Source of the DNA: Myxosarcina sp. GA_180221_E-2-1-MAG-40_15
GTDB taxonomy: Bacteria; Cyanobacteriota; Cyanobacteriia; Cyanobacteriales; Xenococcaceae
NCBI GenBank assembly: GCA_020692205.1
Contig: JAIMKV010000012.1
Coordinates: 18,064-82,063 of the forward strand
Direction: 5' to 3'
Length of the DNA stretch: 64,000 nt
Every line of letters starts with the position of its first letter. Positions within the stretch are counted from its first letter, which is position 1. The translations under genes were made by a program, and so were the position numbers. The notes under the pieces are model-generated. The model did not search any database and was not told where the DNA came from. It saw nothing but the letters and a program-made list of their open reading frames with translations. Positions 45,824 through 54,887 of the stretch are shown piece after piece.

Positions 45824-46453
45824 ATGAGCAAATTGTTAGCTAGTGAACGAGCTAGTGCAGCAGATGCAGAATCAGAAACCAGAGTGCCAACAGAACAAGA
45901 ATTAATCTGGCTATGTCAGCAAGGCGATCGCGACTGTTTTCGTTTGCTCTACCAACGCTATCAACACAGGGTGCGCTCAACTCTCTATCAGCTATGTGGC
46001 TCATCGTTACTAGATGACTTGGTACAAGAGGTTTTTCTCAAAGCTTGGAAAGGACTACCCAAACTTAAAACGCCAAAATACTTTTCTACCTGGTTATACC
46101 GTATTAGTTGGAATGTAGCGACAGATCAAAGGCGTAAGCTAGCTATGGTTCAAGAAAAAACCAATCTCGATGAAAAAACTTGGGCAAAAGAGCAGCTAAA
46201 CCAGAGCATATTGTCTGATGTTCAAGATACGCCAGACTTGATGCATTTGCATTATCAAGACATAGTCCAAAAAGGTTTAAATAATCTCAGCTTTGATCAT
46301 CGCGCTGTGCTAGTTTTGCATGACTTAGAAGACATACCTCAAAAACAAGTGGCTGAAATTTTGGATATACCTGTAGGCACAGTTAAATCCCGTTTATTTC
46401 ACGCTCGAAGCTTATTTAAAAAATTTCTCGAACAACAGGGAATATCACTTTAA
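45824..46453 (+). CDS. sigG: ECF-type RNA polymerase sigma factor, SigG-like
   Basis: A 209-residue alternative sigma factor. Region 2 spans about 28-97 with the core-binding LVQEVFLKAWKGL and a DNA-melting/-10 reading part. Region 4 spans about 148-205 with the helix-turn-helix QVAEILDIPVGTVKSRLFHA. There is no region 1 or 3. It groups by appearance with cyanobacterial SigG, an envelope/stress sigma. The next two genes (membrane protein, Spy-like protein) are 22 and 31 nt away and likely co-transcribed, giving a cell-envelope stress unit. Confidence 0.9.
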   Translation: MSKLLASERASAADAESETRVPTEQELIWLCQQGDRDCFRLLYQRYQHRVRSTLYQLCGSSLLDDLVQEVFLKAWKGLPKLKTPKYFSTWLYRISWNVATDQRRKLAMVQEKTNLDEKTWAKEQLNQSILSDVQDTPDLMHLHYQDIVQKGLNNLSFDHRAVLVLHDLEDIPQKQVAEILDIPVGTVKSRLFHARSLFKKFLEQQGISL

Positions 46454-46475
46454 GATTTAATCATTTTTTAGGATC

Positions 46476-46862
46476 ATGACCAATTTACATAACGATAATC
46501 AAAATAACCTGGTTAGTTTTCTGCGACACAATCAACCGATTCCGCCCGAGGCTCATCCAGATTTGGAACAACAGCTGATCGATTCCCTAGAACCGCGCCA
46601 AACTAATAAAAGACGCTATTGTAAAATTACTTGGACTATTCCTGGCGCGATCGCTACAGGATTCTTATTTACTTCTGTCAGCTTTACGATCAAAACTCCG
46701 CGAATGGCACTAGAACCTAAAGATTTAGAAAACTTTTTAGTCAAAAATTGGCACAATACACTAAGCAATCAGGGGTATTCTGCCCCAGGAGAAACGGAAG
46801 CTGACTGGTTGTTGCCAAACGTTTCTGAAGCACAGCCAAGTTTATCTGGCTACACACAGTAG
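46476..46862 (+). CDS. Single-span membrane protein, probable anti-sigma factor
   Basis: A 128-residue protein starting 22 nt after the sigma gene. A cytoplasmic N-terminal half (about 1-48) is followed by one membrane helix (about 49-68, WTIPGAIATGFLFTSVSFTI) and an extracytoplasmic tail of about 60 residues. No zinc-binding HxxxCxxC motif is present, so it is not a ZAS-type anti-sigma. Topology and operon position support the regulator role; sequence alone does not. Confidence 0.65.
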   Translation: MTNLHNDNQNNLVSFLRHNQPIPPEAHPDLEQQLIDSLEPRQTNKRRYCKITWTIPGAIATGFLFTSVSFTIKTPRMALEPKDLENFLVKNWHNTLSNQGYSAPGETEADWLLPNVSEAQPSLSGYTQ

Positions 46863-46893
46863 CTCGATCCTTTTTTACCTGGAAATTTTATTG

Positions 46894-47388
46894 ATGATTC
46901 TTGAGACTTTAACCAGACGAGGGCGATATCTCCTGAAGGCGATCGCCATAACAGTTGCCCTGATTTTGAGCCTTCCTGTTTTTGCCAGTTCAATATTGTC
47001 TTCCCAACACTTTCAGAGCTACTCGATCCCAACTGCGATCGCTGATAATGCTCAAACAGTGGCTCAGCAGAAACCGAATTCAAGCTTATTTCAACAGCTA
47101 AATCTAACTAGTGAACAGCAACAGCAACTTAAACAAATCCATCGTCAATATGGGCAAAAAATACTGAAAAAAAAGAACATTATTACCAAATTGCAGCAAC
47201 AGCTATCCGATATGATGGTTGGAACTGAACCAGTTGAGTTGCTTCGGACTAAACATCAACAACTGAATATCTTACGCCAGGAAATGGGGATGCTGCGTTT
47301 TGAAAGTATGTTGGCTACCAGAGAAATATTGACACCTCAGCAGCGAGAAAAGTTTAGAGAATTGGTTGATTCTCGGTTAAGCAAATAA
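46894..47388 (+). CDS. Spy/CpxP-like periplasmic protein with LTxxQ motifs
   Basis: A 164-residue protein from ATG 46894; a TTG one codon upstream is also possible. A signal or anchor helix (about 14-36) precedes a helical domain with two LTxxQ motifs, LNLTSEQQQQL and ILTPQQREKF. These are the marks of Spy/CpxP proteins that sense or chaperone misfolded envelope proteins. With the preceding sigma factor and membrane protein it suggests a sigma-controlled envelope stress response with feedback, which is an inference. Confidence 0.85.
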   Translation: MILETLTRRGRYLLKAIAITVALILSLPVFASSILSSQHFQSYSIPTAIADNAQTVAQQKPNSSLFQQLNLTSEQQQQLKQIHRQYGQKILKKKNIITKLQQQLSDMMVGTEPVELLRTKHQQLNILRQEMGMLRFESMLATREILTPQQREKFRELVDSRLSK

Positions 47389-47528
47389 AATTTAGACCAA
47401 TTTAGTTTAATTGACTAAATTGCCCGTAATAATTTTTGTTGTCAACAGTCTGATATATGCTAAGTTAGATATTGCTAATAGCATGGTTAAACATGCTGAC
47501 CTAAAACAGTATTTAGCCAGCTGGATGC

Positions 47529-47610
47529 GCGGATGTGGTGGAATCGGTAGACACGCACGCTTGAGGGGCGTGTGGCTTACGCCTTGCGAGTTCGAGTCTC
47601 GCCATCCGCA
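47529..47610 (+). tRNA. trnL: tRNA-Leu (anticodon GAG)
   Basis: An 82-nt class II tRNA. Acceptor GCGGATG pairs with CATCCGC. The anticodon stem CACGC/GCGTG holds the loop TTGAGGG with anticodon GAG at 47563-47565. A long variable arm (GGCTTACGCC) identifies the class, and the T arm is GCGAG-TTCGAGT-CTCGC. Discriminator A, no encoded CCA. It decodes CUU/CUC leucine codons. Confidence 0.97.
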
Positions 47611-47670
47611 TGATCTTTCAAGACTATTTTTAATAGTATTAGCTAGAGTATAATTTTAACTCTTGACACT

Positions 47671-48228
47671 GTGTTATCAGAAAACCTAGCAGATAAATTA
47701 GACGGTATTAAAGCAACAGCAGCTAATTTTTTTCTAGACGCTACCAATAAAGCGACATCTGTTGATGATTACTTAGTCGATAGTATCGGTAGTTCGGCTA
47801 GTCATCGCGTCGATGCCTGGTTAATACATCACCCATTTATCTCCTGGTTAGTCGCCCATCCTGTAATTAGTTTGGTTAGTAGTTTGATCGCCATAGTTTT
47901 AACGATCAGGCTGTTAGCAACGATTTATCAAGCGATCGCTAATGCCATAGATCGAATGTGGCTTCAGATTTTGCGATCGCCTTTATTATTATTAAAATTC
48001 TGTTTTGGTTGGGAAGCTAAGCCGAAAACTGTTAATGCCAACACTACGATTACTAACTACGAAGTGACTGACAATCCTGAACACTTACAGAAAATTATGA
48101 TTCGACTTGATAAAATTCAACAGCAACAAGAACAGATTATTCAAGACATTGCTCTATTAAAGCAGCAACATCACGTTATTGAACCTAAACAAATTCAGGT
48201 AACTAGAAAAATAATCGGTAAGAGTTAG
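47671..48228 (+). CDS. Membrane protein of unknown function
   Basis: A 185-residue protein from GTG 47671. An amphipathic N-terminal part is followed by a hydrophobic segment (about 54-82, WLVAHPVISLVSSLIAIVLT), a second less hydrophobic stretch (about 95-112), and a C-terminal Gln-rich coiled coil (about 142-168). No family recognised. It stands alone after tRNA-Leu. Confidence 0.65.
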   Translation: MLSENLADKLDGIKATAANFFLDATNKATSVDDYLVDSIGSSASHRVDAWLIHHPFISWLVAHPVISLVSSLIAIVLTIRLLATIYQAIANAIDRMWLQILRSPLLLLKFCFGWEAKPKTVNANTTITNYEVTDNPEHLQKIMIRLDKIQQQQEQIIQDIALLKQQHHVIEPKQIQVTRKIIGKS

Positions 48229-48268
48229 CTAAAGCTAATCGTCGGCTAGCAAGAGATTACCGATTTTT
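48213..48268 (+). terminator. Terminator overlapping the end of the 47671 gene
   Basis: AATCGGTAA (48213-48221) pairs with TTACCGATT (48257-48265), followed by TTT. An inner TAGCT/GGCTA pair shortens the loop. The first arm lies in the last codons of the gene. Confidence 0.6.
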
Positions 48269-48373
48269 CGTATTGGTGTTGTGTATATAAGCATTATTAA
48301 AGGTATTCAAGCTTTCTCTGCCAAAAAATATTATGCTTTTTCCTATGATCTAAGCATCGTCAAAATTAGCCAG

Positions 48374-48401
48374 TAAAAAGGATGTTCTTGAGGAACATCC
48401 T
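48374..48401 (-). terminator. Intrinsic terminator of the DUF554 gene
   Basis: Read on the minus strand: a 9-bp perfect stem (AGGATGTTC with GAACATCCT), 5-nt loop, then TTTTT. It lies about 150 bp beyond the stop of the gene at 48554-49315. It is the clearest intrinsic terminator in the window. The rest of 48229-48553 holds nothing else I recognise. Confidence 0.8.
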
Positions 48402-48553
48402 GTCTAAGCTGAGCGTAAAACAATTAAAAGTGATTTTATTTGCCAGCAGTTTTATCAAAGATTTAGCTGGCGGTATTTATAACCTTATTTATGTTTTAAA
48501 TAATACTCCCAGTTGAATAGACGATGCAGTGATCTCAAACATACACAATAAAA

Positions 48554-49315
48554 TTAGTTGCTCAAATAGCTAGCAAACCGATAAATTAAAGGAGCAAAAG
48601 CGATCGCAGGCAAAAAAGAAGCAACTCGTATTTTAGTTATTTCTAATAAATTACAGCCAATTGCCATAATCATTAATCCGCCAATACCAGTAATGATTAA
48701 AAGATAAGGATTATCATCAGCTTGGGGAACAGTGTTAGCAATTAAACCAACGAGCAATGATAGTCCTCCTTGGTAAATCAAAATAACCAGAGTAGAAAAA
48801 CCAACTCCAATACCATAAATATTAGCTAAAGCAATAGAAATTACCCCATCCATAGTTGCTTTTAAAGTTAGTAAAGTATTGTCTCCGTTCAATCCATTAT
48901 TAAAGCTACCAATTAAACTCATTGGACCAACGCAAAACAATAAACTACTGGTAACAAATCCCTCGGTAAATAAACCTTTACCTTTAAACTTTTGCTTGAG
49001 CCAATCGCCTATTGTCGTCAACTTGGACTCAATTTGTAACCACTCTCCTACTACTCCTCCTAAGACTATGGCTAATAGTCCTAAAACTGCACCGTCAATT
49101 CCCCCTAACTGGACTTTTCCGATACTGTTTGCCATGTTTAAGCCAATCCAGAAGGTAAGCAAACCAATCCCTTGAGTGATGATAGTTTGTATTTTTGGTG
49201 AGAGTCGATCTTTAAGTAGTAAACCAAAACTAGTTCCTAGAATAACCGTAAAAATATTAATCCAAGTGCCACTAGTTTTATCCCAAAAGTCTAAATTCAC
49301 CATTGAATATGTCAC
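48554..49315 (-). CDS. DUF554 family membrane protein
   Basis: A 253-residue protein with about 7 hydrophobic segments rich in Gly. It has the family features GTWINIFTVILGTSFGLLLKD near the N-terminus and LLFCVGPMSLIGSFNNGLNGD in the middle. DUF554 (YqgA/YdfK-like) proteins are probable transporters without a known substrate. The first 10-15 residues precede the usual start, so Met5 is an alternative. Single gene with its own terminator. Confidence 0.88.
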   Translation of the reverse strand: MTYSMVNLDFWDKTSGTWINIFTVILGTSFGLLLKDRLSPKIQTIITQGIGLLTFWIGLNMANSIGKVQLGGIDGAVLGLLAIVLGGVVGEWLQIESKLTTIGDWLKQKFKGKGLFTEGFVTSSLLFCVGPMSLIGSFNNGLNGDNTLLTLKATMDGVISIALANIYGIGVGFSTLVILIYQGGLSLLVGLIANTVPQADDNPYLLIITGIGGLMIMAIGCNLLEITKIRVASFLPAIAFAPLIYRFASYLSN

Positions 49316-49463
49316 CCAAATTTTAACCGCAGCAAGAGGCAGCTTGATTAATAACTTATTAAAACCATAGTGATTATACTGCTTTCATCAATTTTTTATC
49401 CTGTTAGGATCAAATTGAAAACTATCAAGTTTTAACTAGCTGACTCTGCTATTGCTTCAAAAC

Positions 49464-50693
49464 ATGAAAGCTATTAATGACCAAATTAAAAAAATTAAAC
49501 TTCAGTTCCAGAATGCTGTCGATTTAAAACAAAGCTGTAAAATTTATGTGACTACAACTGAAGATGATAGCTGGAGCTTTTATTTTAAAAAGGGTTATCT
49601 GATTTGGGCAAGCAGCAGTATTCATCGTTTCCGAAGATTGTACCGTTTAACGAATCAAATTTGTCCTGAGATTAACTGTCAAGATATTAGGCTCAGAGAA
49701 CAAGAAATTTCGGAATTGTGGGAATATTTGCTGATCGCTGTTCTATTGAAACGAGTGCAGATCAGTATCATGCAGGCTAAATTAATAATTCAAGCAATAA
49801 TTCAAGAGGTTTTATTTGATTGTTTGATAGCTGGTGGGCAAATTAAGCAAGTTAAAACAATTTTTGAAACCCAAGCAAACAGTATGGGTGCTATTTTGAG
49901 AAGTTCTTTATTTATGCAGCCAATTACTCAAATTGATTATAAGAAAACTATCGAGCGTCTTGAATCTCTTGTTATTGATTGGAAAGCATTAAGTCCCGAT
50001 TGTACACCAAATTTTGCTCCTGTAATCAAAGATATCAACAAACTAAAGCAAGCTGTAGCTTTAGAAGCTTATCAAGAGTTATTTATTTATATCAATGGCG
50101 AAAAAACTCTCCGAGACTTAGCGATCGCATCTCAAAAAGATATTTTAGACATTGCTCGCACTTTTGCGACTCATCTTAAGAGTAAGGCGATCGTGATGCA
50201 GCAAGTTGGCGATCGACAGTTGACTAATCTATATTTTACTCCTAGTGACGGTAAATATGCTTATCAGAATAATAGCCAGCCAAGAGAGTATATTCAAGAA
50301 CTAGAACTGCCTTTAATTATTTATGTTGATGACAATCCTCATACTTGCCAACAAGTCGCTCAAATTTTAAATCCTCTGGGCTATCGGATTATTCCCGTAA
50401 ACGATGCGGTTAAGACTTTGATGGTATTACTAGAAAATAAGCCAAGCTTGATTTTTTTAAGTGCAGTAATGCCTGATGCTAATGGTTTTGAACTCTGCGC
50501 TCAAATCAAAAAAATGCCAGGTTTTAAAAATATTCCAGTTGTGATCTCGCGTAAGCAAGAGAACATGATTGATCTTGTCAGAGCCAAAATGGCTGGAGTG
50601 TCAGATTTTATTAATCAGCCGATCAAGTCAACTGAATTACTAACTTTGGCTCAAAAATATACGCAGAGCATTGCCGATGACTCAGTTACTTAG
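49464..50693 (+). CDS. PatA/PixG-type response regulator with degenerate receiver
   Basis: A 409-residue protein from ATG 49464; TTG 49452 adds four residues. The N-terminal PATAN-like region (about 1-260) includes WSFYFKKGYLIWASSS. The C-terminal receiver domain (about 282-400) has the acidic pair DD (289-290), but the phospho-acceptor position is Ser333 (LIFLS where LIFLD is expected). The conserved Lys is Gln385 (INQPI for LTKPF). It is therefore probably not phosphorylated in the normal way. Relatives act in phototaxis, pilus motility or heterocyst patterning. No CheA/CheY-like genes are adjacent. Confidence 0.85.
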   Translation: MKAINDQIKKIKLQFQNAVDLKQSCKIYVTTTEDDSWSFYFKKGYLIWASSSIHRFRRLYRLTNQICPEINCQDIRLREQEISELWEYLLIAVLLKRVQISIMQAKLIIQAIIQEVLFDCLIAGGQIKQVKTIFETQANSMGAILRSSLFMQPITQIDYKKTIERLESLVIDWKALSPDCTPNFAPVIKDINKLKQAVALEAYQELFIYINGEKTLRDLAIASQKDILDIARTFATHLKSKAIVMQQVGDRQLTNLYFTPSDGKYAYQNNSQPREYIQELELPLIIYVDDNPHTCQQVAQILNPLGYRIIPVNDAVKTLMVLLENKPSLIFLSAVMPDANGFELCAQIKKMPGFKNIPVVISRKQENMIDLVRAKMAGVSDFINQPIKSTELLTLAQKYTQSIADDSVT

Positions 50694-50742
50694 TTATTGC
50701 CTGGCAGAAAATTTATTGGCAACTTGTTAGATGATAGATAAT

Positions 50743-52239
50743 TTAATTATGAGCTATGTTGCGCAGGGTGCGAGTTTGTTCGAGGATGTCTTCAATATCC
50801 TCTTGAGATAGGCGTTCAACATAATTAATTTTAATTTCCTCAAGGAGATCAATTAATAACAACTCAATTTTATTAATGCTTTGTTGTGCTTGCAGTTCGC
50901 TAGAAACACTCTTGCCGATATTGCTAATCAAACTCTCTAATAAGCGATCAAACTGCTTATCTTCTGCTAAAGCTGCCTGGAGAGCGGTGCTAAAAGCATT
51001 ATAGCTTTGGGATACTAGCTGATGACTCAGAGTTGCCAGAGTGCGATCGCCACCAGGCAAAAGCTTGATTCCTCGATAGGCAGGGCTTTGCCGCAAGGCT
51101 TTATCTACACTATATTGCAGCAAGGTTTCAGCTTCTGGTTGAATTGCGGGTAAGACGCGATCTGCCAGTACCTTAGCAAAAATTCTGACTATTTCCGCAG
51201 TTTCGTTGGTGTTATTGAGATCTATATAGGAATTAGCAGTTTGTTGAGCAAGCAGTCTGCCAACATGACCATTGCGGATAGAATTCTGAATTTGGTTAAT
51301 CAGCCGAATGATTACAACTTCCGTCACATCCTCGGCAATTCCTGCTACCAACCCTTGACTAATCTGTTTTTGAATGGAAATCAGATTAATAATTTGCGCT
51401 TGAGCTAGACGCACCGTTACGGGTATAACCCTGAGCCACCGCCAGACAGGAAGCAGGAAAAAAATATCATACCAACGCCAGAGCATAGCATCTAGCCAGC
51501 TTACCCCTACTCGCCGGCGACTAATAAACCAAGTCCGTGCGAGAAATTCTAGAGCAAACAGCACGCCGAAAGGAAAGTCAATCAAGCCAAAATAGTCTAC
51601 ATAACCTCCATTCTCTCCAATGACGCGATAGTAGTTAGTCTCCAGCAAAGGTTTAATCTCAGCATCAAAAAACGCTAGTTCTTCAGTTGCTCTGCCTTCA
51701 AAGTTTGCTGGAGTCCAAAATTGCCAAAATGCTGCCTTCGCTGAGTTATTTTGGTTAGGAAGATGCGATCGTATTTTGTTTTTGATTCTTTCTAAGTTAC
51801 CTGTCTTGTTAGCTTCGGCGAAGGGATTGGTTTGAATTATTTCAATACTACGACGGCGTAAATCTCCTAAAAGTGCATTGGCTTTAGATGAATTAATCGG
51901 ATTAATTGTCAGTTCTTGTCTTAACTGTTCTACTTTAGCTAAATACTCTTCTGTATCCCGATTCGGAATTATTCCTTTAACCACATCGTATTGAGTGATG
52001 AACTCGGAGATATCTGGAGGCAGCAAATCTAGCTTAATACCTTCTAGCTCGATGTATGCAGTCTTAATTCCTCCTACTGTAACTTGACCAGATAGCCAAA
52101 AATCCCGCAAAGGAATATAGCTCAGATCAAATGCGACAATTGTCAGGTTGATTACGGCAATTAAAGCCATTAATCTTTCCAGCCAAAGATTAGGTCGATA
52201 TCTTCTCACTCTTTTTGAAGATCTTGTAACAATAGTCAT
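50743..52239 (-). CDS. Conserved cyanobacterial membrane protein, unknown function
   Basis: A 498-residue protein. A hydrophobic helix near the N-terminus (about 22-46) is followed by a soluble segment (about 50-215). A membrane region comes next (about 220-300), including FPFGVLFALEFLART and the Arg-spaced helix LLPVWRWLRVIPVTVRL. A long C-terminal helical, mostly soluble part ends it. The Arg-spaced helix vaguely recalls voltage-sensor or ion-transport domains, but no pore motif is present. No confident family. Single gene. Confidence 0.7.
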   Translation of the reverse strand: MTIVTRSSKRVRRYRPNLWLERLMALIAVINLTIVAFDLSYIPLRDFWLSGQVTVGGIKTAYIELEGIKLDLLPPDISEFITQYDVVKGIIPNRDTEEYLAKVEQLRQELTINPINSSKANALLGDLRRRSIEIIQTNPFAEANKTGNLERIKNKIRSHLPNQNNSAKAAFWQFWTPANFEGRATEELAFFDAEIKPLLETNYYRVIGENGGYVDYFGLIDFPFGVLFALEFLARTWFISRRRVGVSWLDAMLWRWYDIFFLLPVWRWLRVIPVTVRLAQAQIINLISIQKQISQGLVAGIAEDVTEVVIIRLINQIQNSIRNGHVGRLLAQQTANSYIDLNNTNETAEIVRIFAKVLADRVLPAIQPEAETLLQYSVDKALRQSPAYRGIKLLPGGDRTLATLSHQLVSQSYNAFSTALQAALAEDKQFDRLLESLISNIGKSVSSELQAQQSINKIELLLIDLLEEIKINYVERLSQEDIEDILEQTRTLRNIAHN

Positions 52240-52335
52240 GCGGACGTTGCTGATTTATCGGATTAAGCTATAACTTAGACTGTTGATAGCTGCGAGCTTG
52301 ATAGCTATTAGCTTGTTGATCGCTCACTAATTTAA

Positions 52336-52977
52336 TTACTGTTCACCGTTTAAAACTCCTCGGAGGAAGATATCAGAAATACCCTCTGCCATTTCCTGCA
52401 TAGCTTGGGGGGAGGCATCAGGATTCACAATAGTTTGCTCCGAAAAACCAGCGATCGCAAAGATACCCAAAAATACTTTAGCGACTATTTTCGGGTTCAT
52501 CTTGCGGTATATTCCTTTTTCCATCGCAGTTTCAAAAAAAGCTTCTGCCACCTCGGTCATTTTGGAAATTACTTCGGCTTGAATGCTTTCCTGTAGTTCG
52601 GGATGATATTGAGCTTCTATGAAGCAAACCCGCATTAAATTGCTATTTTGGCGCATGTTAAACATTCTACGGCGCATTACTTGAGATACTGCTTTATAGC
52701 TGCCCATTTCGCTTAGTTCAGTCAACAAATCAGTGAGAATATCGACCCATCCCGCAGTAGCTATCTCAATTAAAATGGCTTTTTTAGTCGCAAAATAGCG
52801 AAATAGAGTACCTTCAGCCACTCCTGCTAATTTAGCTAAATCTTTAGTGGTTGTAGCATCATAGCCACGTTTGGCAAATAGTTGCAGTGCTGACTGTAAA
52901 ATTTTAGTGCGCGTATCTTCTTCTGCCTGAGGGGTTTTACGCATCTCTTTCCAGACTTGCTGAGAAAATATTTGCAT
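52336..52977 (-). CDS. TetR/AcrR family transcriptional regulator
   Basis: A 213-residue regulator. Helix-turn-helix about 20-67: ILQSALQLFAKRGYDATTTKDLAKLAGVAEGTLFRYF, here mostly canonical. The C-terminal ligand domain is helical. It is divergent from the M16 peptidase gene across 285-315 bp and may control it. Ligand unknown. Confidence 0.92.
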   Translation of the reverse strand: MQIFSQQVWKEMRKTPQAEEDTRTKILQSALQLFAKRGYDATTTKDLAKLAGVAEGTLFRYFATKKAILIEIATAGWVDILTDLLTELSEMGSYKAVSQVMRRRMFNMRQNSNLMRVCFIEAQYHPELQESIQAEVISKMTEVAEAFFETAMEKGIYRKMNPKIVAKVFLGIFAIAGFSEQTIVNPDASPQAMQEMAEGISDIFLRGVLNGEQ

Positions 52978-53292
52978 AGTGATAGTGATTGTAATTAATT
53001 AAAAATTATAGTTGAGTAGGAAAGATAGCAGGATTAACTATTAGGTCAACATCTTGGCTACTTTGAGAACTTTGAGTTTAATTGCCTAGTATTCCACAAT
53101 AGTTGTATTTGGTCTGTGTAATTGTTTTTCAGCTCAATTCTTTACAGATTGTTATTTATAATAATTCTCCAGCAGCAATAGTATTTCAGATAATTACAAC
53201 AATAGTTTGACGACAGTAAACCTAAAAATCTGAGTAAAATATAACCGCAGTAATTTAAGTAGATGACAAAATTGATAAATTGGGGAGACTTG

Positions 53293-54858
53293 ATGAGATC
53301 GAGCAAACTAAATCGCTTCGCTGTATTTAGCAAACAGCGGTGGATTGTACTCTTTGCGATCGCGGTTTTATGGTGGAATTACTCTGGTTTGTCTGTTTTG
53401 GCAGCACCTCAGAATACCCAACCAAATACAGCCATTCAGCCTTACCTAGAGCGGGTAAAATCGCAGATTACGGAGTTTACTCTCGACAATGGGTTAAAGT
53501 TTATTGTGCTAGAAAATCATGAAGCTCCTGTAATTTCATTTGTCACCTATGCCAATGTTGGTGGTGTAGATGAACCAGATGGTCAAACTGGGGTAGCGCA
53601 TTTTTTAGAACATTTAGCTTTTAAAGGTACTAAACGAATCGGTACGACTAACTACCGTGCCGAAGCTAAACTATTAGATCAACTCGACGCTTTATTTGCC
53701 CAAATTAAACAGGCGCGAGAGTCGCAAGACGAAGCAAAACTTGCCCAGCTAACCGAAGAATTTGTGGCGACTCAATCTGCTGCTAGCAAATATGTCGAGC
53801 AAAACAAATATGGTGAAATTGTTGATACGGCGGGGGGAGTCGGTTTGAATGCAGCCACTTCAGCCGACTATACTAATTACTTCTATAGCTTTCCTGCCAA
53901 TAAATTAGAGCTATGGATGTCATTAGAATCAGAAAGATTTTTAGAACCCGTATTTCGCGAATTTTACGCCGAAAAACAGGTGATTTTGGAAGAAAGACGC
54001 TTACGCACCGATAATTCGCCGATTGGCAAGATGATCGAAGAGTTTTTGGATACTGCCTACACTACTCATCCTTATAAACGTCCAGTAATTGGCTACGCTG
54101 AAGATATCAATAACCTAACGCGGGACAACGTTAAACAGTTTTTCCAGACATATTACGCCCCAAATAATTTAACCATGGCGATCGCTGGAGATGTCGATCC
54201 TCAAGAAGTTAAGCAATTAGCTCAAACTTATTTTGGCAGGTTTCAGTCTCAACCTCAACCTTCAGCAGTAGCTAAAGTTGAACCACCTCAAGCTGAAACT
54301 AGAGAAGTTACAGTTAATTTTCCTTCTCAACCCTGGTATTTAGAAGGCTACCATATACCTTCTCTGAGCCATCCCGACTATCCAGTATATGAAGTCATTT
54401 CTCAACTGCTAAGTAGCGGCAGAACTTCTCGTCTTTATCAATCTTTAGTGGAAGAAAAACAGGTGGCTCTCTCTGCCCAAGGCTTTAGCGGCTTCCCAGG
54501 AGATAAATACCCCAACCTGATGTTAGTTTATGCGCTGACTTCCCCGGGAACTAGTATCGATCAACTAGCAACTGCCATGAGAGCAGAAATTGAACGCCTG
54601 AAAACCGAACCAGTGCAACCGATGGAATTAGAACGGGTAAAAACTCAATTAAAAGCAGGATTGTTGCGAACTCTCGATTCCAATATGGGTATGGCACAAA
54701 TCCTTGCCGAATATGAAGCGAAGACAGGTAGCTGGCGCAATATTTTTGAGGAACTAGTGAAATTGGCAACAATTACTCCAGAAGATATTCAGCGAGTAGC
54801 TCAGCAGACTTTTACGGCAGAAAATCGTACTATTGGACGTTTACTTCCTCCCAGCTAA
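53293..54858 (+). CDS. M16 family zinc metallopeptidase
   Basis: A 521-residue protein from ATG 53293, chosen because GGGAG lies 6 nt upstream; ATG 53263 lacks a site. An N-terminal hydrophobic segment (about 18-37) suggests export or anchoring. The inverted zinc motif HFLEH is at 103-107, followed by a helical insertion rich in Gln/Glu (about 130-165). The second, catalytically inactive M16 half is also present. Cyanobacteria often have two neighbouring M16 genes; only one is here. It probably degrades peptides in the periplasm. Confidence 0.92.
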   Translation: MRSSKLNRFAVFSKQRWIVLFAIAVLWWNYSGLSVLAAPQNTQPNTAIQPYLERVKSQITEFTLDNGLKFIVLENHEAPVISFVTYANVGGVDEPDGQTGVAHFLEHLAFKGTKRIGTTNYRAEAKLLDQLDALFAQIKQARESQDEAKLAQLTEEFVATQSAASKYVEQNKYGEIVDTAGGVGLNAATSADYTNYFYSFPANKLELWMSLESERFLEPVFREFYAEKQVILEERRLRTDNSPIGKMIEEFLDTAYTTHPYKRPVIGYAEDINNLTRDNVKQFFQTYYAPNNLTMAIAGDVDPQEVKQLAQTYFGRFQSQPQPSAVAKVEPPQAETREVTVNFPSQPWYLEGYHIPSLSHPDYPVYEVISQLLSSGRTSRLYQSLVEEKQVALSAQGFSGFPGDKYPNLMLVYALTSPGTSIDQLATAMRAEIERLKTEPVQPMELERVKTQLKAGLLRTLDSNMGMAQILAEYEAKTGSWRNIFEELVKLATITPEDIQRVAQQTFTAENRTIGRLLPPS

Positions 54859-54887
54859 AGTAGTTTTTAGCTATTAGCTCTTAGCTT

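Noticed and set aside
47411..47653. 80-codon ORF across tRNA-Leu
   Set aside because: It reads through the tRNA gene and is a by-product of its sequence.
50743..52239. Possible voltage-gated ion channel
   Set aside because: An Arg-spaced helix alone is not enough. There is no pore or selectivity filter, and the number of membrane helices is too low.
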